Under the pieces are notes generated by a model that saw only the letters and a list, made by a program, of their open reading frames with translations, searched no databases and was not told the DNA's origin. This document shows positions 1 through 5,533 of a stretch of 5,985 bases of DNA, in pieces (the first letter of the stretch is position 1; the number at the start of each line of letters is the position of its first letter). The position numbers and the translations under genes are program-made. Source of the stretch: Gemmatimonadota bacterium (lineage in GTDB: Bacteria; GCA-2686955); contig JALXCG010000430.1 in the NCBI GenBank assembly GCA_026991065.1, positions 1 through 5,985 of the forward strand, written 5' to 3'.

Positions 1-24
1 GTTGAGGGTGTCCCAGGGAAGTGA
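1..24 (+). CDS. 3' end of an upstream ORF (partial, unidentified)
   Basis: Reading from base 1, the first frame gives seven codons (Val-Glu-Gly-Val-Pro-Gly-Lys) and then TGA at 22-24. This stop overlaps the GTG start of rsmB in a GTGA arrangement, a common sign of translational coupling. The piece is too short to identify. From known gene order, fmt (methionyl-tRNA formyltransferase) often precedes rsmB, but nothing in seven residues proves it. The upstream gene could instead end at the TGA at 3-5 in the rsmB frame, or no gene may end here at all. Confidence 0.4.
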   Translation, partial: VEGVPGK

Positions 25-1400
25 ACTCCGCAGCCAGCCCCTCCAGGACACATCCCGGTCGACGGGATGTCCGAGAAACGGTAGTCCGCCTGCTGAATGC
101 ATGGGAGCGAGGCGAAGGCTATGTGGACCACTTGCTTGATGCTGGTCTACAGCAGATCGATCCGGGCGATCGTGCTTTGGCGCGCGAACTCACCTATGGT
201 GTTGTGAGGCGCCGGCGTTGGCTCGATCACGTCCTGCGGCTGCGCTGCCGGCACGATCCGCGGTCACTGCCGATGGCTGTGCGCAACATCCTGCGTCTCG
301 GCATCTACCAGTTGCTCTATCTTGATCGGGTGCCGGACGCACTGGTTGTGGACGCGGCGGTGCGCCAGATCCACGATCGAAAGGGGGGACGCCGGCGGGC
401 AGGCTTTGTCAATGCCGTGCTGCGCGGGGTAGCGCGCGACGGAGCACCGGCAGCGCCTTCGGGGACTCCGGAAGCACTGGCTCTGCAGCATTCGCACCCC
501 GACTGGTTGGTGCATCGCTGGCGACGTGAGTTCGGTGATCGCATGACCGGGCAGATGCTGGAGTGGCACAACCAGGTTCCACCGACAGTTCTCGCCCCCA
601 ACCCGCTGCGAATGGGAAGCAACGACGATCTCGCCAGCCTCTTGCGGGAGGAAGGTATCTCGACCCGACCTTCGACTCTGGTCGATGGCTATCTCGTCGC
701 GGATCGGGTTCAGAGCCTCACGGCGCTGCGCACATTTCAAGCGGGGCAGTTTTTCATCCAGGATGAGTCCGCAGGTCTCCTGGTGAGGGCGACGTCCTGG
801 ACTCGTGGGCCGGTCTTCGATCTCTGTGCCGCCCCGGGTGGCAAGACCCTGGCGATTGCCATCGAATCGGGAGATCGGTTCCCGATAATCGCTTTGGACC
901 GAAGCCGTCGGCGGGTTGATCGCATTGTCCAAAACGTGCGTCGCCTCCAACTTCGGTTCGTTCAGCCCGTGGTTGGCGATGCCCGGAAGGTTCCGCTACG
1001 CGGTCGCGTGCCCGCAGTGCTTGTTGACGCCCCTTGCTCCGGGACCGGCGTGCTGAGGCGCCGGCCCGACCTGCGGTGGCGTCTTGAGCAAGGAGATCTA
1101 CCGAAACTGGTTCGGCTTCAGAGCGAACTGCTCGATGCAGCCGCGGTTCATGTGGCTCCCGGAGGGGAGTTGGTCTACACCACCTGCTCCATGGAAGCAG
1201 AGGAGAACAGCGGAGTCGTGCGCTCCTTCTTGCGCCGGCATCGGGAGTTCGCCGCCATCCCCCCGGTAGCTGAGCGGTTGGTGGAGATTCGGCGCCATCA
1301 CAGTGGCTCGGGTCGGGACCCAGGCGTTCTGGTCCTGCCATCTGCTCACCAGACTGATGGAGGATATGTGGCAGTCTTGCAGCGCAGAGGAAGGAAGTGA
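21..1400 (+). CDS. rsmB: 16S rRNA (cytosine-967 C5)-methyltransferase RsmB
   Basis: RsmB uses SAM to methylate C5 of cytosine 967 (E. coli numbering) of 16S rRNA in the cytoplasm. The 459-residue protein has the family architecture. Residues of about 16-145 form an all-helical NusB-like RNA-binding domain, and the rest is a Rossmann-fold methyltransferase. The SAM-binding motif FDLCAAPGGK is at 266-275. Motif IV, DAPCSG, is at 336-341 with Cys339. The motif TTCS carries the expected catalytic nucleophile Cys389, and the two-cysteine set is that of RNA m5C methyltransferases. E. coli RsmB is about 430 residues, so this one is slightly long, mainly from a basic N-terminal leader. The GTG at 21 is the only good start because a TGA lies in frame at 3-5. 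The ribosome site is weak (GAGG at 4-7), so coupling to an upstream gene is likely. The next gene begins 3 nt after the stop. The family call is very secure. Confidence 0.96.
   Translation: MNSAASPSRTHPGRRDVRETVVRLLNAWERGEGYVDHLLDAGLQQIDPGDRALARELTYGVVRRRRWLDHVLRLRCRHDPRSLPMAVRNILRLGIYQLLYLDRVPDALVVDAAVRQIHDRKGGRRRAGFVNAVLRGVARDGAPAAPSGTPEALALQHSHPDWLVHRWRREFGDRMTGQMLEWHNQVPPTVLAPNPLRMGSNDDLASLLREEGISTRPSTLVDGYLVADRVQSLTALRTFQAGQFFIQDESAGLLVRATSWTRGPVFDLCAAPGGKTLAIAIESGDRFPIIALDRSRRRVDRIVQNVRRLQLRFVQPVVGDARKVPLRGRVPAVLVDAPCSGTGVLRRRPDLRWRLEQGDLPKLVRLQSELLDAAAVHVAPGGELVYTTCSMEAEENSGVVRSFLRRHREFAAIPPVAERLVEIRRHHSGSGRDPGVLVLPSAHQTDGGYVAVLQRRGRK
1391..1395 (+). promoter_or_regulatory. Ribosome binding site of the PASTA gene
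   Basis: AAGGA, within the purine tract 1387-1397, lies 8 nt before the ATG at 1404 and sits inside the last codons of rsmB. It is a strong Shine-Dalgarno match and fixes the start of the PASTA gene. It also shows that this gene is translated from the rsmB message by its own entry site. Confidence 0.7.
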
Positions 1401-1403
1401 TCG

Positions 1404-2120
1404 ATGTCCCGTTTGCTGATCGCCTTGTCAGTCGTCCTGATTGCGTTTCTGGCGGGGTTCTTCATCATCACAGAGTTTCTCCTGCCGCGCATGGTGGGAT
1501 TCGGCGACGAGGTGGCCGTGCCTCTCGTTGTTGGCAAGACGCACCAAGTGGCGATGAAAGAGCTTGAAGCGGTTCGTCTGGATCCTCGGGTGGCATTTGA
1601 AAGGGATGATCCTCAGATCCCCGCGGGCGTAGTCATTGCACAGAATCCGCGCTCCGGGGCGGTTGTAAAGTGGGGGCGGCGAGTTGACCTGACCGTCAGC
1701 CGGGGGACTCGGCTGGCCCTGGTGCCCGCAGTGGTCGGCCACGAGGAGAGGCAGGCTCGCCTGGATCTTGGAGACAGCGGTTTGCGGACCGGCGATGTGC
1801 TGGAATTGCATGATGATGCGGTTGCCACAGGGCGGGTGATTGCGGCCACGCCAAGAGCCGGCACGTCAGTTCCGGAGGGATCCGCAGTGTCACTCCTGGT
1901 CAGTGCGGGGCCTCCGGGAGAGGGGGCTTTGATCATGCCCGGTCTGATTGGACGATCCTATGACTCTGTGCAGCGAGCGCTTGCGGCACGTGGCTTTGTT
2001 GTCGAGCGGGCGCGCTACATCGGTGGCGGTCTGGGAGTCGAACGGGTTACTGAACAAACGCCTCCGGCGGGTGCAAAGATCCTGCCGGGAGAGCGCATCG
2101 CATTGGCGGTTGGCGGTTGA
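1404..2120 (+). CDS. Membrane-anchored protein with three PASTA domains, no kinase
   Basis: The 238-residue protein has one hydrophobic segment at about residues 4-27, preceded by a short N-terminus with an Arg, which suggests a signal anchor with the rest outside the membrane. Three PASTA repeats follow at about 37-100, 104-168 and 175-236. Each begins with a V/MPxxxG-type turn (VPLVVG, VPAVVG, MPGLIG) and contains the late Q/T-P-x-x-G element (QNPRSG, ATPRAG, QTPPAG) before the closing strand. PASTA domains in PrkC/StkP kinases and in penicillin-binding proteins bind or sense peptidoglycan stem peptides. There is no kinase, transpeptidase or transglycosylase domain here, so a peptidoglycan-binding or envelope-associated role is inference. 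It starts 3 nt after rsmB with a strong ribosome site and ends in GGTTGA, overlapping a possible TTG start of rpe, so it is part of one operon. The domain call is secure; the exact function is unknown. Confidence 0.87.
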   Translation: MSRLLIALSVVLIAFLAGFFIITEFLLPRMVGFGDEVAVPLVVGKTHQVAMKELEAVRLDPRVAFERDDPQIPAGVVIAQNPRSGAVVKWGRRVDLTVSRGTRLALVPAVVGHEERQARLDLGDSGLRTGDVLELHDDAVATGRVIAATPRAGTSVPEGSAVSLLVSAGPPGEGALIMPGLIGRSYDSVQRALAARGFVVERARYIGGGLGVERVTEQTPPAGAKILPGERIALAVGG

Positions 2121-2173
2121 ACGATCTCTTCCGGCTGGAATCCACGTGTGAATCACAACGGAATGGTCACCCA

Positions 2174-2836
2174 ATGATCCTTGCTCCCAGTGTTCTTTCT
2201 GCCGATTTTTCTCGTCTGCGTGAAGAGATTCAGGCCGCTGAGTCAGGTGGCGCCCAGAGCTTCCATTGCGATGTGATGGATGGCCACTTTGTGCCGAATC
2301 TCACTTTCGGTCCCATGATTGTGGCAGCGATGCGGAAGCTGACCCCACTGCCGCTGGATGTGCACCTGATGGTCGAGGATGCGGATGGTCTCATCGATTC
2401 CTTTGTCCAGGCCGGGGCGGACGGAATCACTGTGCATGTTGAGGCGTGTCCGCATCTGCACCGAACGTTGTCCAGAATCCAAGCGGCAGGCGTGAAAGCT
2501 GGTATTGCGCTCAATCCTGCGACCCCTCTGGGCACAATCGAGGAGGTGATCGGAATGCTCGATCTGCTTCTGATCATGACCGTCAACCCGGGATTCGGCG
2601 GCCAGGAGTTTATTCCAGCCGGGCTGAACAAACTCGCGCGAGCGGCAAAGATGCGGGAGCGCGCCGGCCTCGAGTTCCTGCTGCAGGTAGATGGTGGCGT
2701 TTCTCCCAGCAATGTGCGCAGCCTTGTCGAATGCGGAGCCGACATCGTCGTTGCCGGCAGCGCGGTCTTTGACGGATCGGATCCCAGTCGAGCTGCAGCG
2801 AAGATTCTGCGGGCTGCTGCCAAGCATGTAGATTGA
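2174..2836 (+). CDS. rpe: Ribulose-phosphate 3-epimerase
   Basis: Rpe interconverts D-ribulose 5-phosphate and D-xylulose 5-phosphate in the pentose phosphate and Calvin pathways, using a metal ion in a cytosolic TIM barrel. From the ATG at 2174 the protein is 220 residues, the usual family length. It opens with MILAPSVLSADF, the conserved first strand carrying the catalytic/substrate Ser9 and Asp-containing segment. The metal and catalytic residues are visible: His31 and Asp33 in HCDVMDGHFVPN, His64 in DVHLMV, and Asp173 in QVDGG. The phosphate-binding loop VNPGFGGQ and the late AGSAVF segment are intact. The frame is open upstream to a TTG at 2117 that overlaps the PASTA gene stop and would add 19 residues. 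I prefer 2174 because family members start just before this first strand. The ribosome site there is weak (GGA at 2160-2162). Confidence 0.95.
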   Translation: MILAPSVLSADFSRLREEIQAAESGGAQSFHCDVMDGHFVPNLTFGPMIVAAMRKLTPLPLDVHLMVEDADGLIDSFVQAGADGITVHVEACPHLHRTLSRIQAAGVKAGIALNPATPLGTIEEVIGMLDLLLIMTVNPGFGGQEFIPAGLNKLARAAKMRERAGLEFLLQVDGGVSPSNVRSLVECGADIVVAGSAVFDGSDPSRAAAKILRAAAKHVD

Positions 2837-2843
2837 TTGAATG

Positions 2844-2873
2844 TTGACTCATGGGGGCAGCGAGATCTAAACT
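2844..2873 (+). promoter_or_regulatory. Candidate sigma70-type promoter for ffh
   Basis: In the 67-nt gap between rpe and ffh, TTGACT (2844-2849, five of six to TTGACA) is separated by 18 nt from TAAACT (2868-2873, four of six to TATAAT). Transcription would begin near 2880, leaving a 5' leader of roughly 25 nt before the ffh ATG. The gap is locally AT-rich compared with its surroundings. This is a motif match only. The organism's sigma factor preference is unknown and no transcription data are available. Confidence 0.4.
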
Positions 2874-2903
2874 AACAATTTTTCCTCGTGGAGTTGAGTT
2901 CGA

Positions 2904-4229
2904 ATGTTCGAGAATCTGACGGCTCGCCTGGACGAGACTCTCCGTCGCCTTCGCGGGCAAGGCAAACTCTCGGAGGCAAACATAGCGGAGGCTCTGCGTG
3001 AGGTTCGTCGGGCTTTGCTTGAAGCGGATGTCAACTTCAAGGTTGCTAAGGAGTTTATTGCCGAAGTTCGCGAAGAGGCCATAGGACTGGCCGTCGCGAA
3101 GACCGTGTCTCCCGGCCAACAGTTTGTCAAGATTGTGCACGACCACCTTGTGCAGCTCTTGGGCACGGGTTCGCGGGATATCGCCTTTGCCACGAAACCA
3201 CCTACCCGCGTGCTCGTGGTTGGACTCCAGGGCTCTGGCAAGACGACGCTGGTCGCCAAGCTGGGGCTTCGTTATCGGCAGCAAGGTCGGCGTCCGCTAT
3301 TGGTCGCGTGTGATATTCACAGGCCGGCGGCAATAGATCAGCTTGAAGTGCTCGGCAAGAGTGTCGGAGTGGAGGTTTTCAGAGGAGAAAGCGGAGCTGC
3401 CGCAGAGGAGATTGCACGGGATGCTCTTGATCGTGCCCGTGGCGATGGGTTTGATCCGGTGATTGTTGACACCGCGGGACGGCTCCACATCGACGCCGGG
3501 ATGATGCAGGAGGTCGCTGAAGTCAAGAAGGCGGTCAAGCCGCACGAAGTCTTGTTTGTGGCCGACGCCATGACTGGTCAAGATGCGGTGCAGTCGGCGA
3601 AGGCGTTCGACGAAGCCTTGGGTCTTGATGGCGTGGTCCTCACCAAGATGGATGGGGATGCCCGTGGCGGAGCGGCGATTTCGATCCGCGCGGTTACCGG
3701 AAAACCGATTAAGTTCATCGGTGTGGGGGAAAAGCTGAATGCACTGGAATCATTCCACCCTGACCGGGTAGCATCTCGGATTCTCGGCATGGGCGATGTC
3801 GTTTCTCTCGTCGAAAAGGCGCAAGACGCGGTCGACGAAGAGGAAGCCCTCAAGCTCGCCGAGAAATTGAAGAAACAGGCGTTTACACTTGATGACTTTC
3901 GGACCCAATTGCGCTACTTGCGAAAGATGGGACCGTTGGAACAAATCCTGGGTATGATCCCGGGCCTGGGCTCGAAGATGAAAGGGCTCACGGTTGACGA
4001 AAAGGCGCTCGTGCGAATCGAGGCCATCATTAATTCTATGACCCCGCTGGAGCGTATGAGTCCCAAAGTGATCAATGGGAGTCGGCGCAAACGTATCGCG
4101 CGGGGAAGTGGGACCTCAGTTCAAGAGGTCAATCAATTGCTTCGGCAGTTCACTGAAATGAAAAAAATGCTGAAGCGACTCAAGAGCATGGGCATGGGGC
4201 GTCGGGGCCTGAGCGGGCTTCCTTTCTAA
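2904..4229 (+). CDS. ffh: Signal recognition particle GTPase Ffh (SRP54)
   Basis: Ffh binds 4.5S/SRP RNA and hydrophobic signal sequences on ribosome-bound nascent chains. It docks with FtsY at the membrane in a GTP-dependent step. The 441-residue protein (E. coli 453) shows the full N-G-M layout. The helical N domain is at about 1-85. The G domain has the P-loop GLQGSGKT at 107-114, the SRP-specific DIHRPAA at 137-143, DTAGR at 189-193, the guanine-specificity motif TKMD at 247-250 followed by GDARGG, and GVGEK. The methionine-rich M domain runs from about 320 and contains a finger-loop region (GMIPGLGSKMKG). The SRP RNA-binding helix-turn-helix begins with INGSRRKRIARGSG at 390-403. The C-terminal tail is short and ends in GLPF. 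The ATG at 2904 has a GGAG at 2890-2893, 10 nt away. It heads the ffh-rpsP-khpA-rimM-trmD block, with a promoter candidate just upstream. Confidence 0.98.
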   Translation: MFENLTARLDETLRRLRGQGKLSEANIAEALREVRRALLEADVNFKVAKEFIAEVREEAIGLAVAKTVSPGQQFVKIVHDHLVQLLGTGSRDIAFATKPPTRVLVVGLQGSGKTTLVAKLGLRYRQQGRRPLLVACDIHRPAAIDQLEVLGKSVGVEVFRGESGAAAEEIARDALDRARGDGFDPVIVDTAGRLHIDAGMMQEVAEVKKAVKPHEVLFVADAMTGQDAVQSAKAFDEALGLDGVVLTKMDGDARGGAAISIRAVTGKPIKFIGVGEKLNALESFHPDRVASRILGMGDVVSLVEKAQDAVDEEEALKLAEKLKKQAFTLDDFRTQLRYLRKMGPLEQILGMIPGLGSKMKGLTVDEKALVRIEAIINSMTPLERMSPKVINGSRRKRIARGSGTSVQEVNQLLRQFTEMKKMLKRLKSMGMGRRGLSGLPF

Positions 4230-4245
4230 TACCCCTTGCCCGAGA

Positions 4246-4249
4246 GGAG
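4246..4249 (+). promoter_or_regulatory. Ribosome binding site deciding the rpsP TTG start
   Basis: GGAG in a purine-rich run (4242-4251) lies 8 nt before the TTG at 4258. No ATG or GTG lies in frame near the conserved bS16 N-terminus, so this site supports initiation on a rare TTG codon. Confidence 0.7.
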
Positions 4250-4257
4250 AGAGTGCA

Positions 4258-4638
4258 TTGGCGGTCAAGATTCGACTCAGCCGACGTGGAGCAAAAAAAC
4301 GTCCATTCTACCGTGTCGTCGTTGCCGATTCGCGTTCCGCACGCGACGGGCGCGTGATTGACACGATCGGATTCTACAATCCGATTTCCGAGACCGAACC
4401 CTATCGCATTGATGGTGAGCGGGCGTTGCACTGGCTCAACGAGGGGGCGGAAGTTACCGACACGGCTCGTTCTGTTCTGCGCCGGGCCGGCGTTATGAAA
4501 GCGTGGCGTGACGGAACTCCCTTGCCCGCCCAGCCGGCGGAGGAAGGTACTTCAGCAGTTGAAGTACCTGTCGCTGTTGCGGAGGAGCCCGCGCAGTCGG
4601 AAGAGAAGAGCGAAGCGCCCGAAGGTGACTCCGAGTAG
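4258..4638 (+). CDS. rpsP: 30S ribosomal protein bS16, with an acidic C-terminal extension
   Basis: bS16 is a primary assembly protein of the 30S subunit that binds the 5' domain of 16S rRNA. The N-terminal core matches the family closely: AVKIRLSRRGAKKRPFYRVVVAD, then RSARDGRVIDTIGFYNP, and the distal segment with ALHWLNEGAEVTDTARSVLRRAGV. The start is TTG at 4258, chosen because it gives the near-universal M-A-V-K-I-R-L beginning and has a good GGAG 8 nt upstream. The protein is 126 residues, whereas E. coli bS16 is about 82. Residues from about 88 form an Ala/Glu/Pro/Ser-rich acidic tail (EEGTSAVEVPVAVAEEPAQSEEK and on), expected to be disordered and solvent-exposed. Such tails are seen in bS16 of several phyla and are not conserved. 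A perfect inverted repeat lies within the tail-coding DNA. It follows ffh after 28 nt. Confidence 0.97.
   Translation: MAVKIRLSRRGAKKRPFYRVVVADSRSARDGRVIDTIGFYNPISETEPYRIDGERALHWLNEGAEVTDTARSVLRRAGVMKAWRDGTPLPAQPAEEGTSAVEVPVAVAEEPAQSEEKSEAPEGDSE
4545..4569 (+). repeat. Perfect 10-bp inverted repeat (hairpin) inside the rpsP tail
   Basis: The arm AGGTACTTCA (4545-4554) is the exact reverse complement of TGAAGTACCT (4560-4569), with a 5-nt loop GCAGT. In RNA this gives a 10-bp stem, or 11 bp with a terminal G-U pair. It lies in codons 96-104 of rpsP, in the unconserved acidic tail. No T-run follows, so it is not a standard intrinsic terminator. It could stabilise the message, mark an RNase site, serve as a protein target, or be neutral. 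Confidence 0.75.
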
Positions 4639-4750
4639 ATGGTCGTAGGTGCATAGCGGCACGCTCTAAGTCGAACAGTTGTCGTTGATGGTGACTGTCC
4701 AGCCTGGAGCTGCGTGCGCCTTCGCATAGTCCAAGGAATGGAGACTCGTC
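4639..4750 (+). other. 112-nt gap between rpsP and khpA
   Basis: This is the longest gap between genes in the window. Stops occur early in all three plus-strand frames and I see no recognisable promoter, T-run terminator or known RNA family. Near its end is the khpA ribosome site (GGAG at 4740-4743, 7 nt before the ATG). It can form a weak two-part fold: an inner hairpin at 4675-4698, enclosed by GCACGC (4659-4664) pairing with GCGTGC (4712-4717). Whether this is a functional leader is unknown. Confidence 0.5.
4675..4698 (+). other. Possible hairpin in the rpsP-khpA gap
   Basis: The RNA segment 4675-4683 (ACAGTTGTC) can pair with 4690-4698 (GGTGACTGT) in nine positions, three of them G-U, around the 6-nt loop GTTGAT. 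The stem is modest and could be chance. It is listed because it lies in non-coding sequence just upstream of an RNA-binding protein gene. Confidence 0.25.
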
Positions 4751-5002
4751 ATGTCCGCGACCCGGGATGATGTACTCGATCTGATAGAGTTCGTTGTTCG
4801 CAGGCTGACCGATTACCCTGATGCTGTCGAAGTCGAGGAGGTCGCGTCGAAGCGCTCTTTGGTGTACGAACTCCGGGTCGACCGCTCAGACATGGGGCGA
4901 ATCATCGGTCGCAACGGACGGACAGTGCGTGCGCTGCGTGACTTGATCGCTTGTGCGACCTATGACTGGGACCAGCGTGTGCAATTGGAGATTGTCGAGT
5001 AG
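4751..5002 (+). CDS. khpA: KH-domain RNA-binding protein KhpA
   Basis: KhpA (YlqC family) is a small single-KH-domain RNA-binding protein. In Streptococcus and related bacteria it pairs with KhpB/Jag (EloR) and affects small RNAs and cell elongation. The 83-residue protein is close to the family's usual 75-80. Its KH signature is GRIIGRNGRTV at residues 49-59, with the GxxG loop G53-R54-N55-G56 that grips the nucleic acid backbone. Before it is the conserved LIEFVVRRLTDYPDAVEVEE segment typical of the N-terminal helix and strand of the family. The ATG at 4751 has GGAG 7 nt upstream. The position between rpsP and rimM is the classic one for this gene. Its stop is 2 nt before the rimM start. 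The partner khpB is not in the window. The role in this organism is inferred from the family. Confidence 0.93.
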   Translation: MSATRDDVLDLIEFVVRRLTDYPDAVEVEEVASKRSLVYELRVDRSDMGRIIGRNGRTVRALRDLIACATYDWDQRVQLEIVE

Positions 5003-5004
5003 GT

Positions 5005-5520
5005 ATGCGACCGGCACATGCCGAAATCGGCAAGGTCTTGGGGCCGCACGGTGTCAAGGGAGAGGTGCGCGTCGCGATCTTGTCGGACCTGCCGAACCGC
5101 ATCGAGTCTCTCGATCGTGTAGTTCTGCGCTGGCCGGATGGGCGCAAGTGCTGGATGGAATTGGTATCGACGCGTCCGCACAAGCAGGGGCTGTTGGTCT
5201 TCTTTCGCGGCGTAGGCGACCGGAATGCTGCAGAGGAACTCCGCGGTGCGTTCCTGACCGTGCCGGCGGACGAACTCCCTGAACTCCCCAAGGATTCCTA
5301 CTACGTCTTCGACCTGATCGGAAGCAGCGTGCGAACTGAAGGTGGTGAACTCCTGGGCACGGTTGCAGATGTCTTGAGCGCCGCCGGCAACCATGTCCTC
5401 GTGGTAGATGGAACTGCAAGGGGCGAAGTCCTCTTACCTCTGGCTCACCATGTTGTTCGCGACGTCGATCTGCAGGCCAGGGAGATCACCGTACATCTCC
5501 TTCCCGGGCTGCTGGGATAG
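5005..5520 (+). CDS. rimM: Ribosome maturation factor RimM
   Basis: RimM binds ribosomal protein uS19 and helps the 30S head (the 16S 3' major domain) to mature; it does not stay in the finished ribosome. The 171-residue protein has the two expected domains. The N-terminal RimM beta-barrel is at about 5-90 and opens with IGKVLGPHGVKGEVRV, the family's most conserved stretch. The C-terminal PRC-barrel is at about 97-170, with YYVFDLIG at its start, NHVLVV near 129-134, and the closing element LLPLAHHVVRDVDLQAREI that leads to the usual PGLL end. The ATG at 5005 is 2 nt after the khpA stop. The nearest purine site (GGAG at 4987-4990) is 14 nt away, so translation is probably coupled to khpA. 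trmD follows after 13 nt. Confidence 0.96.
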   Translation: MRPAHAEIGKVLGPHGVKGEVRVAILSDLPNRIESLDRVVLRWPDGRKCWMELVSTRPHKQGLLVFFRGVGDRNAAEELRGAFLTVPADELPELPKDSYYVFDLIGSSVRTEGGELLGTVADVLSAAGNHVLVVDGTARGEVLLPLAHHVVRDVDLQAREITVHLLPGLLG

Positions 5521-5533
5521 TGGCGAGTGACCG

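Noticed and set aside
264-950. A 228-codon open frame on the minus strand across rsmB
   Set aside because: It lies antisense to well-conserved rsmB motifs, has no family resemblance or ribosome site, and long antisense frames are expected in GC-rich coding DNA.
2104-2118. Two copies of the heptamer TTGGCGG at the end of the PASTA gene
   Set aside because: It is too short to be a meaningful repeat, and the encoded residues (LAVGG) fit the closing strand of a PASTA domain.
2230-2827. Two overlapping minus-strand frames of about 195 codons across rpe, and one at 2610-3284 across rpe/ffh
   Set aside because: They are shadows of rpe and ffh, with low-complexity Ser/Arg/Ala composition and no recognisable domain. 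The one at 2610-3284 also crosses the gap and promoter region.
2870-2884. A T-run (near 2879-2883) after rpe as a possible intrinsic terminator
   Set aside because: No GC-rich inverted repeat precedes it; the sequence before it cannot form a stem of useful length.
4195-4229. GC-rich end of ffh followed by pyrimidines as a terminator
   Set aside because: Only about 3 bp can pair (GCC with GGC), there is no real T-run, and rpsP follows within 28 nt as in the conserved operon.
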